From: UBA7672 sp044224605
GTDB taxonomy: Bacteria; Pseudomonadota; Alphaproteobacteria; Caulobacterales; Hyphomonadaceae
Length of the DNA stretch: 64,000 nt
Direction of reading: 5' to 3'
Assembly (NCBI GenBank): GCA_044224605.1
Contig: JBGAKC010000013.1
Coordinates: forward strand, 56,386 to 120,385
Under the pieces are notes generated by a model. It made no database searches. It had not been told where the DNA came from and was given only the letters and a program-made list of their open reading frames with translations. Of this stretch, positions 8,140 to 15,044 are shown piece after piece (position 1 is the first letter of the stretch; the number at the start of each line of letters is the position of its first letter). The translations under genes were made by a program, and so were the position numbers.

Positions 8140-9207
8140 TTACGCCAACTGCCAGTCCATGATCATGGTGCTGAGATCGGGGCCATAGGTGTGGCTGAGG
8201 TCGGCAATCTCGCAATAGGTAACGCTTGAGCCGGCGGCCCGGAACCAGGCGTCGGCCTCACGGGCCATGTCCACTGGGAACATCCAGTCGCGGGCGCCGT
8301 GGATGATGTGAATCGGAAGGCCCTTGAGGCGTTCGGCGTCGGCCGTCTGCGTCAGCACCGGATGGAAAGCAGCGGCGACCGGAGCGAGATGGGTGAAGGG
8401 CGATGAGGCTTCGAGACCGGACGTCCAGGTGAAGGTGCCGCCATCGCTCATGCCAGTCATCAGGATGCGAGCCGGGTCGACTGCCCATTTGCTGCGCACC
8501 AAGGCGACGATTTCGGCGAGGCGGGGCGTGTCGCGGTCCTGGCCCTGGATGGCCCAGGTGGGGCCGACAGAGGTGGGCGCGACGAGGATGGCGCCGCGCG
8601 AGCGGGCGGCACGGACCCAGCTCCACAGGAAGGCGCGGCCGCGCCCCGATCCGCCGTGGAGGGCGAGGACGAGCGGTGCGGGCGTGTCAGGCGAATATGT
8701 TTCGGGGACATACATCCACACCGCTTCGCGATCATCGGGATCATCGCCAAGGCAGATCGCGCCGGTGTTGGGCGGCGGCGGGAGTTTCATGAAGCGCGCC
8801 TGCAGGTCCTTGTCCGCGCGCTGGTCGGGATCGAGGAAGAAGCGGTTCACCGGCGGCAGGATGCCGGCGAGCGGATAGAGCGCTTCCAGCGCACGCGGGA
8901 TATGACGGAAGGCCTTGTAGGTCGCGGTCATGTCTTCCGGCGGTTCGGCGGCGGCGCGCAGGCCTTCGAAGGCGGTGAGCGCACAATCGCTGGCGGCGTC
9001 GAGCAGCGGACGCAGCGCGGAATAGGGGTCGGGCCAGGGCGGGAAGTTGCGTGCTGCGCGCAGATCATCGTCAGGCCGGCCCACACGATCGAGCAGGAAG
9101 GAGTAGCCGATAGGGTTCACGTGCCGCACAACGAAGCTGAGCGTGTCCAGAGTGCGCAGCAGCGACGCGACGAGGCGTTCGACTTGTTCGACATCGGTTG
9201 CTGTCAT
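8140..9207 (-). CDS. Alpha/beta hydrolase (phospholipase/carboxylesterase-like)
   Basis: 355 aa. The N-terminal ~150 residues are helical with no recognised domain; the C-terminal half is an alpha/beta hydrolase fold. It shows the oxyanion strand motif LVLALHGGSGRG, nucleophile elbow GMSDGG, a probable acid residue in IHGARDWMFPVD and catalytic His in LSHTYG. There is no signal peptide. It lies directly upstream of edd-eda on the same strand and may share their transcript, although a role in sugar catabolism is not evident. Closest in style to dienelactone hydrolase/phospholipase families. Confidence 0.78.
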   Translation of the reverse strand: MTATDVEQVERLVASLLRTLDTLSFVVRHVNPIGYSFLLDRVGRPDDDLRAARNFPPWPDPYSALRPLLDAASDCALTAFEGLRAAAEPPEDMTATYKAFRHIPRALEALYPLAGILPPVNRFFLDPDQRADKDLQARFMKLPPPPNTGAICLGDDPDDREAVWMYVPETYSPDTPAPLVLALHGGSGRGRAFLWSWVRAARSRGAILVAPTSVGPTWAIQGQDRDTPRLAEIVALVRSKWAVDPARILMTGMSDGGTFTWTSGLEASSPFTHLAPVAAAFHPVLTQTADAERLKGLPIHIIHGARDWMFPVDMAREADAWFRAAGSSVTYCEIADLSHTYGPDLSTMIMDWQLA

Positions 9208-9399
9208 TGGCGCGCGCTGTTCAGTTGCGATTCAGGATCCGTCTGCATCGCGCGAGTCTAGCACGGCGATCCGTGTGCAGAAGTATCTGCAGCTGGGTGT
9301 GCACGCTGAATTTCCCGTTCAACCACCGGTCATGCGGCGTGCCTGATGTTGGTCGTGTCGCGCGGCAGGACATGCGCGAAGTGAAACGGAGTTCGACTC
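9208..9399. other. Divergent intergenic region before the curli-type cluster
   Basis: About 190 nt between the minus-strand hydrolase start and the first curlin gene. It must hold the promoter for the curli-type cluster and one for the hydrolase. I could not assign -35/-10 elements with confidence. Confidence 0.4.
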
Positions 9400-9906
9400 A
9401 TGAAACGCATTCTTTCAGCCGCCCTCGCTCTTGCGGTTCTGGCGGGCGCCGGCATCGCGGAAGCCCAGACAGGCAACCGCGTGAAGGTTGACCAGCGCGG
9501 TTACGGCCTTGGCGCCGCTGCTTCGCAGAAGGGCGAGCGCAATGGCGCCGTCGTGATGCAGTACGGCAAGGGCCACTACGCGCAGGGCATCCAGAACGGC
9601 TACAACAACTTCCTGCGCATGGACCAGTACGGCACGCGCAACCAGGTGATGACGCAGCAGAACGGCGCCAACAACCTCGCCGTCACGGGCCAGGACGGCC
9701 TCAACCTGCGGGCCCAGACCAGCCAACTTGGCTATGGCAACGTCGCCGGTACGGCGCAGATCGGCACGAACAACAGGGCCTCGACCGAACAGGCTGGGCG
9801 GAACAACGCGTCCGCCATCATCCAGGTCGGCAACGGCCAGGACGTGGCGGTGCGCCAGGCCGGCGAGGGCAACATCTCCGTCGTCGTGCAGAGCGGCTAC
9901 AACTAA
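9400..9906 (+). CDS. Curlin-repeat amyloid subunit (CsgA/CsgB-like)
   Basis: A 168-aa secreted protein with a signal peptide ending near AGIAEAQ. The mature part is built of repeats about 11 residues long centred on Q-X-G, thirteen in all (DQRG, SQKG, MQYG, IQNG, DQYG, QQNG, GQDG, SQLG, AQIG, EQAG, IQVG, RQAG, VQSG), often followed by N. These are half-repeats of the curlin beta-strand-turn-strand unit whose stacked Gln/Asn ladders form functional amyloid. It is followed by a hairpin and then csgH and a second curlin gene. No CsgG/E/F secretion genes are in the window. Confidence 0.88.
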   Translation: MKRILSAALALAVLAGAGIAEAQTGNRVKVDQRGYGLGAAASQKGERNGAVVMQYGKGHYAQGIQNGYNNFLRMDQYGTRNQVMTQQNGANNLAVTGQDGLNLRAQTSQLGYGNVAGTAQIGTNNRASTEQAGRNNASAIIQVGNGQDVAVRQAGEGNISVVVQSGYN

Positions 9907-9915
9907 CCCACAACC

Positions 9916-9949
9916 GGCCCGGGATGGCGCGCAATCGCTGTCCCGGGCC
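9916..9949 (+). terminator. Hairpin between curlin gene and csgH
   Basis: A perfect 9-bp GC-rich stem (GGCCCGGGA at 9916-9924, TCCCGGGCC at 9941-9949) lies 10 nt after the curlin stop, followed by a short pyrimidine-rich stretch (tcgttcttcc). It could stop most transcripts so the first subunit is made in excess, or stabilise the 3' end of that message. Confidence 0.6.
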
Positions 9950-9972
9950 TCGTTCTTCCGGGAGTACGCTCC

Positions 9973-10452
9973 ATGTCCAGGCATCTGATAACGTTCGCAA
10001 CTATCGCCGCCGTTGCGGCTTGTTCCAGCGGCGTCGCGTCTGAAGCGCAGCTGGCGTCGCCACCTGCGCCGCCCGATGCGGAACTCGATGGCGCGCCGCC
10101 GGTTCTCGCCGCGCCGCCTGTCGTCGTTGCACCGCCGGCGCCTGCGGCTGTTCGCAAGCAGGACGACAGCCTGTGGTGCGATATCTCCGTGAAGCGCACG
10201 CTGAACGGCGTTCGCATCATTCCCGTCGTGCGATCAGATCGTTCGGTGTCGGGCGAGTATTCGCTGGTCATCACCAAGTCCGGCCATTCGGGATCATCCG
10301 ACATCTCGCAGGGCGGCCCGTTCGATGCGCTGCGCGATGTGAAGCAGGAACTTGGCGCATCCGAGATATCGCTCGAACACGGCGCGAAATTCCGCGCTGT
10401 CCTCAAGGTTCGAAGCGGCGGGCATGAAGTTTGCCGCGACATCAGGTCGTAA
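9973..10452 (+). CDS. csgH: CsgH-like curli assembly protein
   Basis: 159 aa. The signal peptide contains a possible lipobox (AVAAC, Cys at about 16), then a Pro/Ala-rich linker (about residues 28-60) and a C-terminal beta domain. The block SGEYSLVITKSGHSGSSDIS followed by QGG matches the CsgH family, which in alphaproteobacteria binds curli subunits and inhibits premature amyloid formation in the periplasm. Two Cys (WCDIS, EVCRD) could form a disulfide. Placement between two curlin-repeat genes supports the assignment. The second curlin gene starts 6 nt after the stop. Confidence 0.85.
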   Translation: MSRHLITFATIAAVAACSSGVASEAQLASPPAPPDAELDGAPPVLAAPPVVVAPPAPAAVRKQDDSLWCDISVKRTLNGVRIIPVVRSDRSVSGEYSLVITKSGHSGSSDISQGGPFDALRDVKQELGASEISLEHGAKFRAVLKVRSGGHEVCRDIRS

Positions 10453-10458
10453 CGCGCC

Positions 10459-10947
10459 ATGAAACCCCTACGTCTCGTTCTCCTGTCCCTTGCCTTGTCG
10501 AGCACAGTGGGCGCTGCGCACGCGCAGGGGCGCTTTGACCGCTACGGCTATCATCCGCCCAAGGAGGCGAAAGTGGATGTGCGCCAGAACGGGCAGGGCA
10601 ATGGCGCCGCCGTTTCGCAGAATGGTCCGGCCAATGCGGCGGGCGTCAATCAGGACGGCGCGCTCAATGCCGGGCGCATCACGCAGACAGGCGCCAGCAA
10701 TGACGCCACGATCCGCCAGCTTGGCCGTGGAAATGACGCCTCGATCACGCAGACCGGCTCGAGCAATGTCGCGTGCATCGTTCAGGTCGGCAAGAACCTC
10801 TCGACCGACATCACGCAGACCGGAGACGGTCAGAGCCGCGGCGTCGTGCAGACGAAGAAGGGTACGTTCGAGATCCCGGCCCAGCTCTGCGCGGTCAATC
10901 CGGCAGGCAAGGGATACTGGCAGCGGATCGGCGTGAAGGGCTACTGA
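10459..10947 (+). CDS. Second curlin-repeat protein (minor subunit/nucleator-like)
   Basis: 162 aa with a signal peptide ending near GAAHAQG. It has eight Q-X-G curlin half-repeats (RQNG, SQNG, NQDG, TQTG, RQLG, TQTG, VQVG, TQTG) and a degenerate ninth (VQTKKG). Unlike the first subunit it keeps a non-repeat C-terminal tail of about 35 residues with a Cys, and another Cys inside a repeat (NVACIVQVG), so a disulfide or cap is possible. This is the pattern expected of a minor subunit or nucleator (inference). It ends 3 nt before the convergent pgl stop. Confidence 0.82.
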   Translation: MKPLRLVLLSLALSSTVGAAHAQGRFDRYGYHPPKEAKVDVRQNGQGNGAAVSQNGPANAAGVNQDGALNAGRITQTGASNDATIRQLGRGNDASITQTGSSNVACIVQVGKNLSTDITQTGDGQSRGVVQTKKGTFEIPAQLCAVNPAGKGYWQRIGVKGY

Positions 10948-10950
10948 CGC

Positions 10951-11658
10951 TCAAGGCGCCCAGAAGGCGTGGACCGGGACTTTCTTCTGCGCCAGCAGGT
11001 CCTTGATCGGTGATACGCCCGCGCCGGCCTTGGCTTCGTTGTACACGTTGAGCTTGTCCTGACCCATGAAGAGCAGGACGACGCGGCGGGATGACAGGAT
11101 GCCGGGAACAGTGAGCGTCATGCGCTCCGGTGAGCCGGCGGCGTTGGGTGCGTGAATGCCCACGACTTTTTTTGCGCCGTCGGGATCTGCAGCCGCAGCA
11201 TAGCCTTCTGCGCCGGGGATCAGTGAGGCGATGTGGCCGTCCGGCCCCATGCCGAGCAGCACGATGTCGAACGGCATGATCGGGGCGATGCGTTTCTCGG
11301 TGGTGGCCGCGCCGCCCGAGGCTTTCGCATGGTTCGTCTTGAAGGGAACGAAGGTCGCTGTTGCGGCGCGACGGCGCAGCAGCATGTCGCGGATCAGGAA
11401 CTCGTTCGACGCGGGATCCTGCGGGTGCACCCAGCGTTCGTCGGTCAGCGTGACCGACACCTTGTCCCAGTTGAGCGGCGCGTTGGACAGCGCGTCGTAG
11501 AGAGGTCCAGGCGTCGTTCCGCCAGCGAGCGCCAGCGAAGCCTTCCGGCGCTTGCGGAGGATTTCGGCGAGCTTCTCCTGGAAGTCGTGCGCGAGGCCCG
11601 TGAACAGGCGCTTGCGGTCCGAGAAGAAGGTTTCCTCGTGGCTCGTGAGCGTACTCAT
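10951..11658 (-). CDS. pgl: 6-phosphogluconolactonase
   Basis: A 235-aa protein of the SugarP_isomerase/DevB family, hydrolysing 6-phosphogluconolactone to 6-phosphogluconate. Motifs seen are LALAGGTTPGPLYDAL near residue 42, VTLTDERWV, and LGMGPDGHIASLIPG near 135. The ATG overlaps the zwf TGA (11655-11658), so both are translated from one transcript. Together with zwf it feeds 6-phosphogluconate to edd, which lies further along the same strand beyond the curli-type genes. Confidence 0.94.
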   Translation of the reverse strand: MSTLTSHEETFFSDRKRLFTGLAHDFQEKLAEILRKRRKASLALAGGTTPGPLYDALSNAPLNWDKVSVTLTDERWVHPQDPASNEFLIRDMLLRRRAATATFVPFKTNHAKASGGAATTEKRIAPIMPFDIVLLGMGPDGHIASLIPGAEGYAAAADPDGAKKVVGIHAPNAAGSPERMTLTVPGILSSRRVVLLFMGQDKLNVYNEAKAGAGVSPIKDLLAQKKVPVHAFWAP

Positions 11659-13106
11659 TCGTACCAGCTGTGTCCGTTGTGTTCAGGTATCTGCAGGGCG
11701 CTGGGCGGTCCCCAGGTTCCGGCCTGGTAGGGGCGCGGCGTCATTCCCGAGCGCTTCCAGCCGTCGATGATGCCGTCGATCCAGCGCCATGCGGCTTCGG
11801 ATTCATCGCGGTGTACGAACAGTGTCGAGTTGTTGTTGATCGCTTCGAGCAGCAGGCGCTGGTAGGCGATGCGGCGGCGCTTTTCGCCCTTGAAGGCGTC
11901 AAGCAGCGACAGGTTGAGGGAAAGAGGCTGCAGCTCGTAGCCGCCCTGCGTGAGCGCGGGCGTCTTGTTCATGATGGTGAGGGAGATGTCTTCTTCCGGC
12001 TGCAGCGTGATGGTGAGGCGGTTGGCGGTGAGCGGGCTGCCATCGAAGATCGAGTGGGGAACCGGACGGAACTGCACGACTATCTGCGAATGGCGCGTCG
12101 GCAATCGCTTGCCGGTGCGCAGATAGAACGGCACGCCTTCCCAGCGCCAGTTGTCGACGTGCGCACAGATGGCGACGAAGGTTTCCGTATCGGATGGTTT
12201 GCCGCCATCCTCTTCCGTGTAGCCGGGCACCAGCTTTCCGTCGATGACGCCTTGTTTGTACTGGCCGCGCACAGTGCGGTCGCGCAGGTCGTACTCGCTG
12301 ATTGGGCGCAACGCGCGCAGCACTTTCACCTTCTCCGCGCGTACAGATTCAGCATGCAAGTTGGACGGCGGCTCCATGGCGATGAGGCACAGCAGCTGGA
12401 GCAGGTGGTTCTGCACCATGTCTCGTGTCGCGCCGTATTCGTCGTAATAGCCGAAGCGGCCTTCAACCCCGATCGTCTCTGCGACGGTGATCTGCACGTG
12501 TTCGACGGCGTGACGGTTCCACAGCGGTTCGAAGAGAGCATTCGCGAAGCGCAGGGCGATTAGGTTCTGGACCGTCTCCTTGCCGAGGTAGTGGTCGATC
12601 CGGAAAGTGCGGTTCTCGCTGAAATGTTCGCCGATCGCGATGTTGATCTGTTCGCAGGTCGCCCAGTTCTTGCCAATCGGCTTTTCAACGATCACGCGAT
12701 TTGGTTCGTCCGTAAGCCCCTGCGAGGCGAGCCCGCTGACGATCGGAATGTAGAGCGCCGGCGACGTCGACAGATAGAAGATGGATCCGCCGTGGGTTTC
12801 GTCGAGTTTCCGCTTCAGCGTGGCGTAGCTCTTCGCATCCCCCGCATCGCCCGGCACATAGACCAGCCGCTTGGCGAAGGCGGCCCAGGCGTCCTTCGAG
12901 AAGAAGGTTCCGGCGCGTTCCTTGACCCAGCTCTCAACGTCCTTGCGGAATTCGTCGTCGGTGTGGTCGGACCGGGCGGCGCCGACGATCCGGAGGTTGG
13001 GCGGCAAAAGCCCGTCCACATCAAGGAAGTAGAGGGACGGGAAGAGCATCCGGCGGGCAAGATCGCCCGTCGCGCCGAATATTACGAAAGCCCCCGGAGC
13101 AGACAT
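11655..13106 (-). CDS. zwf: Glucose-6-phosphate 1-dehydrogenase
   Basis: 483 aa, normal length. The N-terminal Rossmann motif FGATGDLARRMLFPSL binds NADP. The active-site signature RIDHYLGKETVQN (near residue 170) carries the catalytic His and substrate-binding Lys. It oxidises glucose-6-phosphate to the lactone. The start has GAGG 8 nt upstream. It heads the minus-strand zwf-pgl unit. In Caulobacter-type genomes zwf, pgl and edd usually adjoin; here a plus-strand curli-type cluster and a hydrolase lie between pgl and edd. Confidence 0.97.
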   Translation of the reverse strand: MSAPGAFVIFGATGDLARRMLFPSLYFLDVDGLLPPNLRIVGAARSDHTDDEFRKDVESWVKERAGTFFSKDAWAAFAKRLVYVPGDAGDAKSYATLKRKLDETHGGSIFYLSTSPALYIPIVSGLASQGLTDEPNRVIVEKPIGKNWATCEQINIAIGEHFSENRTFRIDHYLGKETVQNLIALRFANALFEPLWNRHAVEHVQITVAETIGVEGRFGYYDEYGATRDMVQNHLLQLLCLIAMEPPSNLHAESVRAEKVKVLRALRPISEYDLRDRTVRGQYKQGVIDGKLVPGYTEEDGGKPSDTETFVAICAHVDNWRWEGVPFYLRTGKRLPTRHSQIVVQFRPVPHSIFDGSPLTANRLTITLQPEEDISLTIMNKTPALTQGGYELQPLSLNLSLLDAFKGEKRRRIAYQRLLLEAINNNSTLFVHRDESEAAWRWIDGIIDGWKRSGMTPRPYQAGTWGPPSALQIPEHNGHSWYE

Positions 13107-13297
13107 AACGAGACCTCAGGGCCGCGTCCCCTGTGTGGTCAAGGAGAATTGCGCGACGGGGGTATCATTACACGCAACCCGCGAGGCGGAACGCAGAGTT
13201 TGCCATACCGAAGGTCGGAATCTCTTGCACCTTAGTCGCAATCATTCCAATGTCGCGTGCACGTAAGGGCAGACGGCTGGTAGAAACGACGCGGGTC

Positions 13298-13371
13298 GCG
13301 GGTGTAGCTCAATGGTAGAGCAGAAGCTTCCCAAGCTTACGACGAGGGTTCGATTCCCTTCACCCGCTCCA
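13298..13371 (+). tRNA. tRNA-Gly (anticodon CCC)
   Basis: A complete cloverleaf of 74 nt with encoded CCA: acceptor GCGGGTG/CACCCGC, D-arm GCTC/GAGC, anticodon loop TTCCCAA (anticodon CCC, codon GGG), T-loop GGTTCGATT. The outer pair of the anticodon stem is a G-A mismatch. It stands alone between zwf (divergent) and the MarR gene. Confidence 0.95.
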
Positions 13372-13695
13372 CCCCGCCGCCAGTTCAGTAATCACAACAC
13401 CAGCAGTAATTCCGACGCCGTTTGCGCGAATACTGGGGCGTTTCCCGCTCGAAGCGGAGCCTTAAAAATAAGCCGCGGCAACTTAACCAAAAAACGCGCG
13501 GAATGAGCTTTCTTGACGCACACGTAAGGTGCAATAAGTGCTTTACACTGTCTGATCTTCTGCGTTGCGCGAGCATTGGCGATCGCTCGACCCATCTGGT
13601 TGCTAATGGCTGATATAGACAGTGCGAATCGGAGGCCGGGGGTTTTCGATCTGACCGTGGAGGCGGGCAGATCAGGACGAGGGGATTTGAGGACT
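13372..13695. other. Intergenic, no gene recognised
   Basis: Relatively A/T-rich for this genome, with several short frames on both strands but none with coding character. It contains the upstream region of the MarR gene. In-frame starts for MarR exist at 13576 (GTG/ATG context) and 13606 but without a good ribosome-binding site. Confidence 0.4.
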
Positions 13696-14103
13696 ATGGA
13701 TGCGAGTGCAGTTGCACGCATGCTCGAGCAGACCGCTCGGGCTGTTTATGAAGCCCGGGGGCCGAAGGCGATCCATGCCGGCCAATGGGCTGTGCTGAGG
13801 TATCTGGCGCGCGCCGGACGCCAGGCGCGCACAGTGGGTGGAGTGGCGACGTATTTGGGGGTGACGCATGCGCCGGCCTCGCGGGCGGTGGCCTCCCTGG
13901 CCCGCAAGGACTTCGTGACGGTGAAGGCCGATCCAGAGGACCGCCGCATCCGCCGCATCGATCTTACGCCAGCCGGCAAGGCACTGCTGGACCAGGATCC
14001 CGTGCACCGGCTGACCGCCGCGATCGAGGCCCTGAGCTCCGACAAGCAGAAGGATTTCGCCGCGACGCTGGAAACGCTCTACGGGCGGCTCGCGAAGGCG
14101 TAA
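13696..14103 (+). CDS. MarR-family transcriptional regulator
   Basis: A 135-aa winged-HTH protein: HAGQWAVLRYLARAG (helix 2-3 region), TVGGVATYLGVTHAPASRAV (recognition helices), then the wing VTVKADPEDRRIRRIDLTPAGKALL, the classic MarR DxRxxxxxLTxxG signature. Start 13696 was chosen for its match to family length and the GAGG just upstream; a start at 13606 would add 30 residues of unlikely sequence. The next gene, free-methionine-R-sulfoxide reductase, begins 10 nt after the stop, so they are probably cotranscribed. The ligand is unknown. Confidence 0.85.
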   Translation: MDASAVARMLEQTARAVYEARGPKAIHAGQWAVLRYLARAGRQARTVGGVATYLGVTHAPASRAVASLARKDFVTVKADPEDRRIRRIDLTPAGKALLDQDPVHRLTAAIEALSSDKQKDFAATLETLYGRLAKA

Positions 14104-14113
14104 GACTGCCGGC

Positions 14114-14608
14114 ATGGCAGAGCAGCAGATCGTCTATTCATCCGACAAGGCCACGGCCTATCGCGAAGTCGCGGCTGAAATCGCGGCCGTGGTCGCCGGC
14201 GAGACATCGCGCACGGCGCGCTATGCAACGACTGTGTCGCTGCTGAAGGCGGCATTCGGGGCGCGGTTCTTCTGGTGCGGCTTCTACGAGGTCGATCCGC
14301 GCAAGGAGCGCGAGCTTGTGGTAGGCCCCTATCAGGGCACGCTGGGCTGCCTGCGCATTCCTTTCGCCAAGGGCGTTTGCGGGGCCTGCGCCACGAAGCG
14401 CGAGACGATCATCGTGCCGGACGTGCATGCTTTCCCGGGCCATATCGCGTGTGACTCGGCCTCGAATTCGGAGATCGTTGTGCCGGTGTTCGACGGGTCA
14501 GGCGCGCTTGTCGCCGTGCTCGATGTCGACTCGACCTCGTTCTCGGCCTTCGACAAGATCGATGCGCGTGGACTGGAAGCCGCCTGCCGCGCGATGATGG
14601 CGGGTTAG
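14114..14608 (+). CDS. msrC: Free methionine-(R)-sulfoxide reductase (GAF-domain fRMsr)
   Basis: A 164-aa single GAF domain that reduces free Met-R-sulfoxide. The three catalytic cysteines line up with E. coli fRMsr at constant spacing: Cys79 (LGCLRIPF), Cys89 (KGVCGACA) and Cys113 (HIACDSASNSEIVVP). The C-terminal VAVLDVDSTSFSAFD is also typical. It follows the MarR gene by 10 nt and converges with the cystatin-like lipoprotein gene, stops overlapping. Oxidative repair role in the cytoplasm. Confidence 0.92.
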   Translation: MAEQQIVYSSDKATAYREVAAEIAAVVAGETSRTARYATTVSLLKAAFGARFFWCGFYEVDPRKERELVVGPYQGTLGCLRIPFAKGVCGACATKRETIIVPDVHAFPGHIACDSASNSEIVVPVFDGSGALVAVLDVDSTSFSAFDKIDARGLEAACRAMMAG

Positions 14609-14949
14609 GCGACCTTCTCGTACGACGTCACTGACATCGCGTCCTGCAGGTCACGGAACACGACGACGCGATAGGTCGCGCCGCCGCTCATCACGATCGT
14701 GAAGCGATAGTTGAGGCCGGCTACGACCTGCGTTTCCGCCGTCGCCTTCTCGACGAGGGCGCGCGTGGGATTGCGCTTGTAGATCTCGTCGACCGCAATC
14801 TTCTGCGCCGCCTTTAGTCCCTCGTCCTCAGGATTGGACTGGCCGTAACCGCCGACAATCGGCCCCACAGGCGCCTCCACAGGCGGCGGCGTCGCGCATG
14901 CTCCCAGTGCAAGGGCTGTGAAGGATACGAAGGCGGCTGTCACACGCAT
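14605..14949 (-). CDS. Cystatin-like lipoprotein
   Basis: 114 aa. The signal peptide ends in a lipobox (ALGAC, Cys18), so it is probably membrane-anchored. The mature part looks like a cystatin domain: an N-terminal Gly-Gly (PIVGGYG, residues 30-36), an amphipathic helix (EDEGLKAAQKIAVDEIYKRN), then the Q-x-V-x-G hairpin QVVAG (74-78) followed by LNYRFTIVMSGGATYRVVVF. In cystatins these two elements wedge into papain-type proteases. The third (Pro-Trp) loop is not obvious. If functional it would be an envelope inhibitor of cysteine proteases; this is inference from motif and order. Confidence 0.7.
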   Translation of the reverse strand: MRVTAAFVSFTALALGACATPPPVEAPVGPIVGGYGQSNPEDEGLKAAQKIAVDEIYKRNPTRALVEKATAETQVVAGLNYRFTIVMSGGATYRVVVFRDLQDAMSVTSYEKVA

Positions 14950-15044
14950 GAAAAGCTCCAGGTTCAGCTTATCGTATCAGGCCGCCCGCGATCGCAACAT
15001 GCCGTGCGCGGCTTTGACTGCAGGCCTCGCGGCATGCTGACGGG

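Noticed and set aside
13133..13318. Frame overlapping the tRNA-Gly gene
   Set aside because: It runs into the tRNA and has no motif; the tRNA is certain.
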